A stretch of 64,000 nt of DNA from positions 1,736,001 to 1,800,000 of the forward strand of contig NZ_CP072380.1 in assembly GCF_018128285.1 (NCBI RefSeq). Direction: 5' to 3'. Each line of letters begins with the position of its first letter. The stretch's first letter is position 1. Positions 8,440 through 17,744 of the stretch are shown here, one piece after another. Both the position numbers and the translations under genes were made by a program. The notes under the pieces were generated by a model. That model was not told the DNA's origin. It did not search any database and saw only the letters and a list, made by a program, of their open reading frames with translations. Source of the DNA: Atopobium sp. oral taxon 416 (GTDB taxonomy: Bacteria; Actinomycetota; Coriobacteriia; Coriobacteriales; Atopobiaceae).

Positions 8440-10045
8440 GGTTCAGTCCTGAAACCTGTGTGTGGGCCTATCATGCCGCAGCCCCGGAAGGCTTCGAGTA
8501 GCGCCTGCTCGCATCGAATATCTTGAGGAAGAAGTACTCGTCGTTAGGGTATCCCTAGCCTGCCCTTCTGAGCGTCTTGATCATCTGGTTGGTGCCTTCG
8601 ACCTTGCCGCTGCTGATATGGTGCCTGGCATGCGCGACGATGCCGTCCATGTGGCTCTCAACGAGCCTGGCGAACCACCCGAAGTGCCTGTCTTTCGTGC
8701 CGCGGCAGACCTCGACTATCCTCTCCATGGCATCGCGCATGCGCTTCTCCTGCCGGTAGCCGTAGGCCCTGCTGAGCATCTCACCCACGATGTCGCAGGC
8801 GGCGAGGAGCTCGTTCTGCGAGATCAGCTCCTTGTAGCGCTTCCTGGCTCCTCCCTTCTGCAGGACCTCCTCCTTGCCGAAGAGGGCGCTTCCCCTTGAT
8901 ACCACCTTGCCGGCCCGTGCATCCCGCTCCTTCCTCTTCCTTGTGTCCGCACCAGACATGAGGATGTATGTGGAGTGCTTGAGGGCACGCACGGCCTCGG
9001 CGTTGCTCTCCTCCTTAAGCCTTGCCTGCTCGTCCTTCCTGACCTTACAGATGACCTTCTCGTTGAAGTTCTTGATGAGGTGGAAGTAGTCGTAGACGAT
9101 GTCCAGATGCGGATGGCGCTTAAGGAAGGCGCGCTCGAAGTCGGCGTTCATGTCGCAGGCGATTGCCTCCACATACAACATCCACTCGCTGCCCACGAAG
9201 TCGCAGAAGTCATACACGACCTGCTTCCTCTTCGTATAGGCGAGCCACAGGACGTGGCCGGTCTTAAGGTCGATGATCACGGTGGCCCAGCGGCGGGCAT
9301 TGTGCAGCTTGAACGTATCTGCGCCCAGATAGCGGGCCTGCCGCTTGGGCTTCCTGAGCTTCAGCCTGCTGCCTTCGCCTTCCGTGTAGAGCCCAGAGAG
9401 CCTCGCGCGCTCGATCTTTTTCACGACGTTCCTGTTAAGGCCTGCCATGAGCGATACCGCCTTAAGGGTCTGGTCCAGGGCAAGCAGGTCACACACGAAC
9501 GTGAGGAGAGGCAGCGTGATGCGCTGGCCTGGCGCCCTGAAGGGAACACCCTCGATGCTGGAAGTCCCGCATTCCCTGCATGCCCATCTTGGCCGCAAGA
9601 CCTCGACCCTTGCCCTCTCCATGCCCAAAGGGAGGTGCCGAAGCGCAATGGGGACCTGCCCGTTGCCCTCCATGGCCTTTCTGCAGCAGGGGCATGAGGG
9701 GGCTTCCCTCGCAGCCAGCCTGCCTGGGACCGTGAGGATCTGCACCGGCCTGCTGCATCGTCTGGCCGAGGTGCCGAACTCCTCGGTGCGCACGCTCTCC
9801 TTAGGCTCTCCTGTCTGCATGAATCCGTCCAGATGGGAGGGAATGCGGAGGAAGCCGGGAGCACACATCTCATCGGCATGGGAAACGGCGGGCAGCTGGG
9901 CTGCCGCAGATGCTACACTTGTCATTACGCTCCATCCTTCTTCGGAGTCTACATGTTGCGATGCAAGATTCTAGAGGATGGCCACTCTTCTGTCTCTGAG
10001 GGCGCTACGCCGCTGGCATCCGCCCACAGCTTTTAGGATTGAACC
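8440..10045 (-). mobile_element. ISL3-family element, copy 1
   Basis: The left end begins GGTTCAGTCCTGAAACC at 8440 and the right end is the complement of GGTTCAATCCTAAAAGC, ending at 10045. These are imperfect terminal inverted repeats of ISL3 type. The element is about 1,606 bp and contains one long minus-strand transposase frame (8555-9925). The 8-bp flanks (8432-8439 and 10046-10053) do not match, so the target duplication is lost or one side has recombined. It abuts an IS1595-like fragment on one side and an IS256 fragment on the other. Confidence 0.8.
8555..9925 (-). CDS. ISL3-family transposase, ends early at an in-frame TAG
   Basis: The frame encodes 456 residues: an N-terminal zinc-ribbon region (CPCC near residue 80, CREC near 117), then the ISL3 DDE domain with YLGADTFKLHNARRWATV, IACDMNADFERAFLK and DYFHLIKNFNEK, and near the end SSGKVEGTNQMIKTLRRAG. 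A TAG at 8555-8557 stops it there. Beyond the stop the same frame continues with GYPNDEYFFLKIFDAS, the usual C-terminal tail of this family, so about 25 residues are lost or reached only by read-through. Everything upstream looks complete. The start is inferred; an internal start would be possible. The same TAG is present in the second ISL3 copy. Confidence 0.72.
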   Translation of the reverse strand: MTSVASAAAQLPAVSHADEMCAPGFLRIPSHLDGFMQTGEPKESVRTEEFGTSARRCSRPVQILTVPGRLAAREAPSCPCCRKAMEGNGQVPIALRHLPLGMERARVEVLRPRWACRECGTSSIEGVPFRAPGQRITLPLLTFVCDLLALDQTLKAVSLMAGLNRNVVKKIERARLSGLYTEGEGSRLKLRKPKRQARYLGADTFKLHNARRWATVIIDLKTGHVLWLAYTKRKQVVYDFCDFVGSEWMLYVEAIACDMNADFERAFLKRHPHLDIVYDYFHLIKNFNEKVICKVRKDEQARLKEESNAEAVRALKHSTYILMSGADTRKRKERDARAGKVVSRGSALFGKEEVLQKGGARKRYKELISQNELLAACDIVGEMLSRAYGYRQEKRMRDAMERIVEVCRGTKDRHFGWFARLVESHMDGIVAHARHHISSGKVEGTNQMIKTLRRAG

Positions 10046-10378
10046 GTATTTTTGACCGGTATAACGGGAGCCTATTTTACGTTTTATCATTTTCCAGAAG
10101 CGATCTGGAAGAGCATCTACACTACGAACATTATTGAACGGAGTAATAAAGGGCTGAAACATAAATCCAAGGCCAAGGAGCAGTTCCCTAATGAAGACGC
10201 CCTGGAGCGCTTTGTCTGCTGCTATTACAGTGAGCTGAACCGCTCTTATGCAGACAGGGTGCAGTGCGGGTTCCAACAGGCTTCCGCAGAGATCCTGCAG
10301 ATGTTCGATAAAAGACAGCAAGATGCAATGCCCGGAACTGCCTCAGGCGACCAGGTCAAAAGCCTTATGTCTGCCTAG
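10046..10378 (+). mobile_element. IS256-family transposase C-terminal fragment
   Basis: The plus-strand frame gives FPEAIWKSIYTTNIIERSNK and KAKEQFPNEDALERFV, the well-known C-terminal block of IS256-family (mutator-type) transposases with its conserved YTTN-IE core. The frame then runs to a TAG at 10376-10378. The N-terminal two thirds, including most of the DDE core, are absent because the fragment begins at the edge of the ISL3 element. Confidence 0.8.
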
Positions 10379-10589
10379 GCCGCATATAACACGGATCAGG
10401 AAATATAGTGTTTACACAAAATATTTGACGCAATCGCCAAATCCCCTGACGCAGAACAAAAAGATCCGTCTGGATATGATTTAGGCAAATGATTTGAAGC
10501 TGTAGCAGGCATAGTGTCTGAAAGAATCTTTGCATCTGCTTTTGAAATCAACCGATATCACGCAGATTGAAGCCGAGTCTGAAAATACT

Positions 10590-10830
10590 GGCTCAGGTGG
10601 GAGAGCTACAGCAGAATAGCGGCACTCTACGACCTGTATGAGAAGATCAGGCGCCACAAGGATCATATCCTGAATACGATCCGACTGGGGCTGAGCAGTG
10701 CGAGGATTGAGGCAACCAACAACAAGATCAAGCTGATTGTTCGCAAGGCATATGGATTCCGGAATATACAGAAACATGATAGATATGGTATATCTCGTAT
10801 GTTCTGATATCTGTGTTCCACTTCCTAACC
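10590..10830 (+). mobile_element. ISL3-type transposase C-terminal fragment (different subgroup)
   Basis: Plus-strand translation gives LYDLYEKIRRHKDHILNTIR, SARIEATNNKIKLIVRKAYG and, after a frame change, NMIDMVYLVCSDI. This is the C-terminal end of ISL3 transposases, where EGxNNKIKxxKRxxYGF is typical. It is only about 75 codons long. It differs clearly from the ISL3 copies at 8440 and 29176. Confidence 0.6.
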
Positions 10831-10942
10831 GAAAACCTATACCAGCGAAAGCGGCTTAGCTACTGGAGAAAATGGCGTCTCTCACCCACAGGGGTGCCTG
10901 AAGAGTCTTATTTCTGCCTACACCTTGGGGTTCAGTTCAGGT

Positions 10943-11860
10943 TTAGCCTCCCAGTTCTACCATCTTTTCAATTGGACGAAGTGCCTCGATGCGGACCTGA
11001 TCATCCAGGTCTATGACTTCACCGCCTTTGCCCGCTACCGCGTAGTAGACATCCATCAGAGTTGTCAGCGTCATGTTGTGACAGACCGTTTCCTTTGACA
11101 GCGGATAGAAAGCCTTATCCGGGCACATGAACTGCAAATGCTGCACAATACTATTCTCAGTACCTATAATGAACTCCTTGTTTTTGCTCTCCTGCGCATA
11201 CTTCATGATGCCGGTTGTGCTTCCTATGTAGCCTGCATACTTGCGGACTTCCGCAGTGACCTCCGGATGAACCAGGAGCTCTGCATGAGGATAGGCAGCC
11301 TTCATGCTTTTCACATCGTCTTCGGTTATGAGCATATGCACCGGACACCCACCATCTACGAGAACAAAATCCTTGTCCGGTACTTGTTCTTCGCACCATG
11401 ATCCCAAGTTGCAGTCCGGAATGAAGACAATCTGTTTATTGGGGATTTGCTTCAGTATCTTGACAGCAGAGGAAGACGTAACAACATAGTCGACGGCACG
11501 TTTCAGGTCAGACGTGGTGTTGATGTAGGCAACAATTGTGGCATTCGGATACTGTTTTCTGAGTTTAAGGACGTCGGTTCTGTCCATCTGGTCGGCCATC
11601 GGGCAGCCAGCCATGGGATTTGCGAGCAGAACTTTTTTCTGAGGTGAAAGCATTTTTACGGTTTCTGCCATGAAGCGTACACCGCACATGAGAATGGTCT
11701 TTTGAGGAGCCTTTGATGCCTGCACGCTCAGTCCATAGGAATCCCCAATATAGTCGGCAACGTCCCAGATGTCCTGGCTCTGGTAGGCATGCGCCAGGAT
11801 GCAGACATCGTTTTGTTTCTTAAGTTCTATGATTGCATCCTGCAGTTCTCTCGTATTCAT
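10943..11860 (-). CDS. nadA: Quinolinate synthase A, 305 aa
   Basis: Condenses iminoaspartate (from NadB) with dihydroxyacetone phosphate to quinolinate, the second step of de novo NAD synthesis, using an oxygen-sensitive 4Fe-4S cluster. The sequence shows the AHAYQ motif near the start (family AHYYQ), and three candidate cluster cysteines in MCGVRFMAET, PDCNLGSWC and ETVCHNM. I start it at the ATG at 11860 (MNTRELQ), which has GGGGAT seven bases upstream, rather than at an upstream in-frame ATG at 11896 without a site. It is transcribed away from nadB-nadC-niaR across a shared 387-bp spacer. Confidence 0.93.
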   Translation of the reverse strand: MNTRELQDAIIELKKQNDVCILAHAYQSQDIWDVADYIGDSYGLSVQASKAPQKTILMCGVRFMAETVKMLSPQKKVLLANPMAGCPMADQMDRTDVLKLRKQYPNATIVAYINTTSDLKRAVDYVVTSSSAVKILKQIPNKQIVFIPDCNLGSWCEEQVPDKDFVLVDGGCPVHMLITEDDVKSMKAAYPHAELLVHPEVTAEVRKYAGYIGSTTGIMKYAQESKNKEFIIGTENSIVQHLQFMCPDKAFYPLSKETVCHNMTLTTLMDVYYAVAGKGGEVIDLDDQVRIEALRPIEKMVELGG

Positions 11861-12247
11861 GTAATCCCCCGAGTAAGTACTCTGAACTATCTCCAATACG
11901 CAGTGATACCTTCCCTATGCAAGGAGCGCATTGAGGAGCAAAATCCTAAAAGCCTCAGACGGATTCTCACCCCATGGATAGATGACAATGCATCATCTGT
12001 TCCTCTCTCACAGTGTTATTTATAGAACTCGGAAATTTAGCTGTCAAGTTTATTGTAAATATTTATATTGATAGGTGTCTTGTCATATACTTTTTAACAT
12101 GTTACAGTGACGCCACGATACTACAGAAAACTGCCAGACATAATTCTAGCGGGTTAACGGGTACTCCGCCCCCCTACTAGTAACCGCACGGTTTTCACAG
12201 AGTGTAAGTGTTTGATTGTTGTTATTCAGGAAAGGATTTAACATGCC
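11861..12247. promoter_or_regulatory. Divergent nadA / nadBC control region
   Basis: This AT-rich spacer separates divergent nadA and nadB. A candidate sigma-70-type promoter for nadB is TTGTCA (12080-12085), 17 bases, then TACAGT (12103-12108). The overlapping GTGTCTTGTCAT (12075-12086) is a candidate operator for the NiaR repressor encoded downstream. The operator is inference from position and gene context only. Confidence 0.4.
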
Positions 12248-13603
12248 ATGCTGAATACAGATATTTTGATCGTCGGATCTGGCTGTTCAGGCCTGTATAC
12301 GGCGTTGAAGCTTCCGAAAGACCGGAAGATCCTGATCATAACGAAATCGGATGCGGAGTCGTGTGACAGTTTTCTCGCCCAGGGCGGTATCTGTGTGCTT
12401 AAAGATGAATCGGATTACAACAGCTACTTTGAGGACACGATGCGTGCCGGGCATTATGAGAATGACCGAAGGTCCGTTGATATTATGATCCGCTCCTCAC
12501 AGAAGGTCATCCATGACCTCATTGACTGCGGCGTGGACTTTCACCGCGACGAGCACGGTCACCTCGACTTCACCAGAGAGGGAGCGCACTCGCACAAGCG
12601 CATTCTCTTCCATGAAGATGAAACAGGAAAAGAGATTACCAGTCACCTCCTTAAAGCGGTCACCGCACGCCCCAACGTTACGCTCCTCGAGCACACGACG
12701 ATGCTGGACCTCGTGGAACAAGACAACGCCTGCTACGGTGCGATTATCAAGAAAGAAAACGGAGAGCTCGACACAGTCCAGGCAGACTTCACAATTCTGG
12801 CAACCGGCGGCATTGGAGGGCTGTATGAGCATTCGACCAATTACCGCCACCTTACGGGAGACGGGCTCGCAGTGGCAATCCGCCACGGTTTACGCCTGAA
12901 GGATGTCAACTATGTGCAGATCCATCCGACAACACTCTATACGGATAATCCCAGGGACCGTTCGTTTCTGATCTCTGAGTCAGTCAGAGGAGAAGGGGCA
13001 AAGCTCTATGACAAACATATGCACCGGTTTACCGACGAGCTGCTCCCCCGTGACCTCTTGACGGCCGCAATTAAAAAGCAGATGAAGAAAGACGGCACCA
13101 AGTTCGTCTGGGAGGATCTGCGCACAATCCCCTTAGAGGAGCGCCACGCACACTTTCCGAACATCATAGAGCACTGCCTCGAGATGGGATACGACCCCGA
13201 TAAGGAGCCAATTCCTGTCGTCCCCGCCCAGCACTATTACATGGGCGGCATTTGGGTCAATCACTGGAGCAAGACCTCGATGGACCGTCTGTATGCCGTA
13301 GGAGAAACAGCCTGCAACGGCGTTCACGGAGAGAACCGTCTTGCCAGCAATTCGCTGCTTGAGTCCATGGTGTTTGCCGGCAGAGCCGCAAACGACCTCA
13401 TGATCTCCTACGGTAACGTGAAACACAACCCGCAGCTCTTTGAGGAGGTCGACCTTTCTTTGTATAAGAATGAGGCGGCTCTGAAGAAACGCTCCAAGGA
13501 CCTCGTGAGACAGGAAATTGAAAAGGCCGACAAGAATATGCAAGTCGAGGGTCTGACGGATAAAGAATCAGAGACCAAATCAGAGGAGATAAGACATGTT
13601 TGA
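12248..13603 (+). CDS. nadB: L-aspartate oxidase, 451 aa
   Basis: FAD enzyme that oxidises L-aspartate to iminoaspartate, the first step of NAD de novo synthesis. It has the N-terminal dinucleotide motif GSGCSGLYTAL (residues 8-18), the substrate loop TREGAHSHKRILFHEDETGK, GIGGLYEHSTN, and the C-terminal FAD block GENRLASNSLLESMVFAGRAA. At 451 residues it is shorter than the 500-540 of many NadB proteins, with the C-terminal helical domain reduced. The start is the ATG at 12248, behind AGGAAAGG at about 13 bases; a nearer ATG at 12242 hits a stop at once. It overlaps nadC by 8 bases. Confidence 0.93.
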   Translation: MLNTDILIVGSGCSGLYTALKLPKDRKILIITKSDAESCDSFLAQGGICVLKDESDYNSYFEDTMRAGHYENDRRSVDIMIRSSQKVIHDLIDCGVDFHRDEHGHLDFTREGAHSHKRILFHEDETGKEITSHLLKAVTARPNVTLLEHTTMLDLVEQDNACYGAIIKKENGELDTVQADFTILATGGIGGLYEHSTNYRHLTGDGLAVAIRHGLRLKDVNYVQIHPTTLYTDNPRDRSFLISESVRGEGAKLYDKHMHRFTDELLPRDLLTAAIKKQMKKDGTKFVWEDLRTIPLEERHAHFPNIIEHCLEMGYDPDKEPIPVVPAQHYYMGGIWVNHWSKTSMDRLYAVGETACNGVHGENRLASNSLLESMVFAGRAANDLMISYGNVKHNPQLFEEVDLSLYKNEAALKKRSKDLVRQEIEKADKNMQVEGLTDKESETKSEEIRHV

Positions 13604-14465
13604 TCCAGCTACTTTGAAACTGAACGTAGACCCACTGATTCTATCGGCGCTGAGAGAAGATATTACAAGCGACGATATGTCGACGAACAGCGTCATGCCA
13701 CAACCAGAACCAGGAACGGTCAATTTGATTGCAAAGGAAGACGGAATCCTCTGCGGAGTGCAGGTCTTCCAGAGGACATTCGAACTGCTCGACCCTACAA
13801 TCGATGTCGCCTGGAATAAACAGGACGGCGATCACATAGCGAATGGCATACACGTGGCCACCGTACAGGGAGATATCCGTGTGCTGTTGTCGGGAGAACG
13901 CACGGCGCTCAATTACCTGCAGCACATGAGCGGCATCGCAACATATACGCATCGTATGGTGGAGAAGCTGAAGGGCACCGGGATCAGGCTGCTGGACACG
14001 CGAAAGACCACGCCGAACAACCGGATCTTCGAGAAATATGCGGTTAGGGTGGGCGGAGGATACAGCCACCGCTACAACCTGTCGGATGGAATCATGCTGA
14101 AGGACAACCATATCGACGCGGCAGGAGGAATCCGGCAGGCCGTGGCAGCGGCAAGAGACTACGCACCCTTTGTCCACAAGATCGAGGTGGAGACGGAAAA
14201 CCTCGAGATGGTGAAGGAGGCGCTCGATGCGGGGGCCGATATCATCATGCTTGACAATATGAGCCACGCACAGATGGCAGAAGCGGTAAGAGTAATTGCC
14301 GGGCACGCGGAGATTGAAGCGTCGGGCAATGTCACACTCGACAATCTGGATAGATATAGTGACCTCGACATCGATTATGTATCATGCGGGGCGCTTACTC
14401 ATTCCGCGCCGATCCTCGACCTGTCTCTGAAACACCTTCGCCAAAAAAATAGGGAACGCCGATAG
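13596..14465 (+). CDS. nadC: Nicotinate-nucleotide pyrophosphorylase (quinolinate PRTase), 289 aa
   Basis: Converts quinolinate and PRPP to nicotinate mononucleotide, CO2 and PPi. The family signature is clear: TRKTTPNNRIFEKYAV (phosphoribosyl binding), GGGYSHRYNLSDGIMLKDNH, VEVETENLEM-like strand, and the C-terminal barrel motif EASGNV...YVSCGALTHSA. Length is normal. Its start overlaps the end of nadB, so the two are translationally coupled. It ends in TAG, which shows that TAG is an ordinary stop codon in this genome. Confidence 0.95.
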   Translation: MFDPATLKLNVDPLILSALREDITSDDMSTNSVMPQPEPGTVNLIAKEDGILCGVQVFQRTFELLDPTIDVAWNKQDGDHIANGIHVATVQGDIRVLLSGERTALNYLQHMSGIATYTHRMVEKLKGTGIRLLDTRKTTPNNRIFEKYAVRVGGGYSHRYNLSDGIMLKDNHIDAAGGIRQAVAAARDYAPFVHKIEVETENLEMVKEALDAGADIIMLDNMSHAQMAEAVRVIAGHAEIEASGNVTLDNLDRYSDLDIDYVSCGALTHSAPILDLSLKHLRQKNRERR

Positions 14466-14561
14466 CGGTGAGGATGGACATACGGGAAAGCTTGGGGACG
14501 TATTGAGCCAGACGATGAACGTATGGTTTCTCGGTATAACAGGAAGTGGGGGTAGCATATC

Positions 14562-15125
14562 TTGAAAACCAAACTGCGTAGAGAAGAGATTGAAAAACTT
14601 CTGTCTACCAGCACGGGACCGCTTTCCGGAAAAAGACTGGCAGCACATTTTCATGTCAGCCGTCAGGTCATCGTACAAGACATCGCGCTCTTGCGTGCAA
14701 ACGGTTTGGATATTGTATCAACGAACAGGGGCTACGTCCTGCAGAAACAAAAGACCACTCACCAGAGAGTGTTCAAGGTGCGTCACACAGAAGATCAAAC
14801 AGAGGAAGAATTGAATCTGGTAGTCGACCTAGGTGGTAGATTCCAGGATGTATTTGTATACCATCGTGTCTACGGCCTGATCCGCACTGATCTGAAAATT
14901 TGTTCGCGCTATGATGTGGCCGTGTATATGAAAGAGATTTCATCAGGAAAGTCGAGTGAGCTTCTTAACATAACATCCGGATATCACTACCACACGATTG
15001 AGGCCGACAGCGAGGAAATTCTCGACCTGATTCAGGACCGCTTACAGGAGAAAGGATTCCTAGCTCCACTCAGCGATTATGAGCCAGTCAATTTCTGGGA
15101 AAAGCATCTGGAACAAAGAGCCTAA
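14562..15125 (+). CDS. niaR: Niacin-responsive transcriptional repressor (NiaR type), 187 aa
   Basis: An N-terminal winged helix-turn-helix (residues 1-60: LSGKRLAAHFHVSRQVIVQD, then the wing ending GYVLQ) is joined to a 3H ligand domain with the histidines that name it (VRHTE, YHRVYG, GYHYHTIE). Known NiaR proteins bind nicotinic acid and repress NAD synthesis and niacin uptake genes. Its place right after nadB-nadC supports control of this cluster and probably of itself. The start is the TTG at 14562 behind a GGGGGTAG site. Target sites were not proven. Confidence 0.88.
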   Translation: MKTKLRREEIEKLLSTSTGPLSGKRLAAHFHVSRQVIVQDIALLRANGLDIVSTNRGYVLQKQKTTHQRVFKVRHTEDQTEEELNLVVDLGGRFQDVFVYHRVYGLIRTDLKICSRYDVAVYMKEISSGKSSELLNITSGYHYHTIEADSEEILDLIQDRLQEKGFLAPLSDYEPVNFWEKHLEQRA

Positions 15126-15429
15126 GAGTTCTTGATTGACGTATGCCCGATTGTATCCCAATCGTTGGTTCATCTATATCAGCATAGGAGCGTCACACTG
15201 ATAATGATATCGCGGTTGCAATTGCGCCGACACTCGCGCAAAGTCGACCGTGGGAGCGTATGCTCCCATCATAATGGCTTGCGACAGGGCGCTGGCCCAT
15301 ACACCAACCGTCGTCGCAAGGACTGACCTTGAAATGACTTGCCGCGCCCTGCCGCGGGTATCCCGAAGGCCCGCCATGACCTTATAGGAGCATGGGTGCT
15401 GCCAGCAGGCCAGACTCCCCTGATTCTAG
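15126..15429. other. No recognisable gene
   Basis: The stretch between niaR and the second IS5 copy has only low-quality short frames. A minus-strand frame (about 15174-15377) is open but shows no family motif; it may be IS debris. Confidence 0.45.
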
Positions 15430-16773
15430 GGAAACGATGATTAATGCCCCATAACGTGTTAAAGGGGACCGACCACACGGCTTTTCTAGGCCGGTATGCG
15501 GGGAAGGCAGGGAAGGATGCTCATCCAGCACGTGCAGGAGCCGCCATCTTGGCATTTGTCCTGCCCCATGCACCGCAATAAGGCCCCAAGACGGATCAGG
15601 CGATGCTAGGAGCCGGGAGGTGCAGCCTGCCGGCAAAAGATGCACATGGGTAAGGTTTGCAAGGACGAGAAAGACTTGAGTGTGCAGGCATCTTCTCTAT
15701 CCTCCTGTAGCGCTTCCTTAAGGGGTCGAAGCGCCGCTTCACGATAAGGAAGGGATGCTCTACCTTTGAGCGGCCGGATGCCTTCCTGGACTCGATGCCC
15801 TTCTCGAAGAAGAGTGCACAGGCAAGGTCCTTTATGGTCGAAGGCTTCCTTGCAACGCTTTAGCGCATAGATGAGAGGTGTGGGTCTTTATGTGTCCTTA
15901 AGGGCGCTTCGCTATACCTATATAGCCTAAAGTCTGCGCAGCAGAACCTGTCATACTCCCTTACGAGTGCATGTGCCACAGGATATGTCAGACACATTCT
16001 AGACGATCGTCTCCACACCGTGCACAAGGCCACCTGCGGTATCCACGCCGATATGCACCTTGTATCCGATACGCCACCCCTTCCCTTTCTTGGACTGGTG
16101 CGCTTTAAGGGTCGCGCGCATGGTCCTTGTTCTTCGTTAAGCTTTAGGGCCCAGGTGAAGGTCGCATCCACAATGGAGCCGCCCCGCGCCGTGATCCCTG
16201 CCTTTTCAAGCTTCTAAGTTCAGGCGCAAAGCACAAGCTTTACCGAACTCCTCTCGCTTTAAGGCTATGGCGCATCTTCGCAAGTGTCGTCGCATCTGGC
16301 ACCTGCTCAGACATGAGGTCTGTGTGCACAGAAGCGCTGCTAGGAGCGACAATCCAGGATAGCATCTTTAAGTTCCCTCGTCTTAAGAGAGCAAACATGA
16401 CCTGCAACAGATACATCCTTAAGCATCGTCTTTGCAGCACGCACATGCCTGACAAGAGCCTGTCAGTGGTAGCTGGTATCTACCAGTGCAATCCAGCTAT
16501 CCCACACAACGATTGTATCCATTTGCTCCAGGAATGCCTCTCGCCGGGTCTTTTCTCCTCAGACCTTAGGATTTAAGGTCCTAAAAGCTCATCTATCTGT
16601 CCATATCTTCCTTTTGGATATGCTGGAATACGTGGATGTAGCTATACCATATCCAGAAAGACAGATAGGCATCTATGTGGGTATGGGCACTGCGTGGTTC
16701 GAGACATTTTAAGCCGATGTCATACAGCGTGTGGCCCCAGCTACCTCATCGAGGCGAATTAATCATCGTTTCC
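15430..16773 (-). mobile_element. IS5-family element, copy 2 (degenerate transposase)
   Basis: About 1,344 bp with ends GGAAACGATGATTAATGCCC and its complement, flanked by CTAG (15426-15429) and TTAG (16774-16777). The content is the same as copy 1 at 5217: EQVPDATTLAKMRHSLK near 16280, MVDATFTWALKLNEE near 16160, and pieces of the DDE core and C-terminus further left, all on the minus strand and frameshifted. The same GC palindrome lies inside the left end. Both copies are dead, and their indels differ, so they have decayed separately. Confidence 0.78.
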
Positions 16774-17272
16774 TTAGACTGTCCCTTAGCCGCCATGTTG
16801 GAACATCGATGTTGGGGCCGTGCATATGCACGCTATCTAAGGATATGAGAATGGGCAGGGATGTCCGCATGTCTCTCATGTTGCAGGACGCGTCCACAGC
16901 GGCATTTGCTGAATATCCTTCATCCTTGCGGTTCAGGAAGCCTTGTGGGCGCCTGTTTCGCGACCGCATTGCCACTTGACAGGGGTTTGGGACATATGAG
17001 AATCGTACCATCTGGGTCCTGGCCATCCGCTTGGCCCAGCTCAGCCCTCATTTACTTGACTGCTAGAAAGCATAAGATAAGCTGAAATTATAATAATAGA
17101 TATCGAATATTTGGAAGTGTCAGTGATGAGAACACGATCCAGTTGCAACACCCAAACAATAAGAATTTCAATTCATCAAAAAGCTCATCTGCTGAAACGA
17201 TATTTATTATTTGGACAGATCAAACGTCTTCGACATGCACTGTAAAGATTAAGAGCGAGGGGAGGACGTATC
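16774..17272. other. Degenerate spacer and leader of the export cassette
   Basis: The left part (to about 17070) has no clear gene; 16960-17070 resembles 24640-24760 (shared CAGCCCTCAT-TACTTGA), so it is probably a worn repeat or IS end. From 17075 on it is AT-rich, with a TATAAT at 17089-17094 as a possible -10. A strong ribosome site GAGGGGAGGA (17257-17266) precedes the ATG at 17273. Confidence 0.4.
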
Positions 17273-17668
17273 ATGAATCAGAAAGTAAAGGAATTTCTGA
17301 CTGGCGGCATAGTCGCCGCATCTATGGTACTGGCAGTTGCTGCTCCTGCTGCAGGCGCATATTTTGAAGCGAACCTAGCAGCGTGGCAAGGAAGAACTTA
17401 GATTGCATCCGGAACCAAGTACAGTTCATCTCAGTCATATTACGTTGAGGTGGCAAGTGATTCATCAGCCGGTGGCCATTTCTGGGTTGGTAATGCTGAC
17501 GGCACTTATATTGGAACCGCAATCGATCTTAATCGCGGAGAACATGCTTGGGGAGCCTACCAAGATAGCGGCAGAAGCTACAGCGGCTATGCAACTCTAT
17601 ACGGACGAGAGCTTGGCTATGGACCAATTGTAGACAACGTAAAAGGCTGGCAAAATCTGAACGGCTAG
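17273..17668 (+). CDS. Small exported protein, bacteriocin-like position, with in-frame TAG
   Basis: From the ATG at 17273, six bases after a strong ribosome site, the frame encodes a Sec signal peptide (MNQKVKEF, then a hydrophobic core IVAASMVLAVAAP, cleavage likely after PAAGA near residue 29). The mature part is about 100 residues. Codon 43 is TAG (17399-17401); the same frame then continues to 17668 without other faults. The mature part is rich in Gly, Ser, Tyr and Trp, with GGHFWVGNADGTYIGT and YSGYATLYGRELGYG, suggesting a small beta-sandwich like the lactococcin 972 or DUF2712-type secreted proteins; I cannot name the family. It heads a cassette of three permeases, an ABC ATPase and an anchored ectodomain. 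Either the gene is freshly broken or the TAG is read through. Confidence 0.6.
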
Positions 17669-17744
17669 CATTTTCGCTGCTGGAGGGGGCTTTGTGAAAT
17701 GTCCCCTCTATTGGTTTTGCATGCTGCAGGGGAGGGATGCCTTC

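Noticed and set aside
8462-8899. Long plus-strand frame over the ISL3 element
   Set aside because: It is the complement of the ISL3 transposase and has no family motif of its own.
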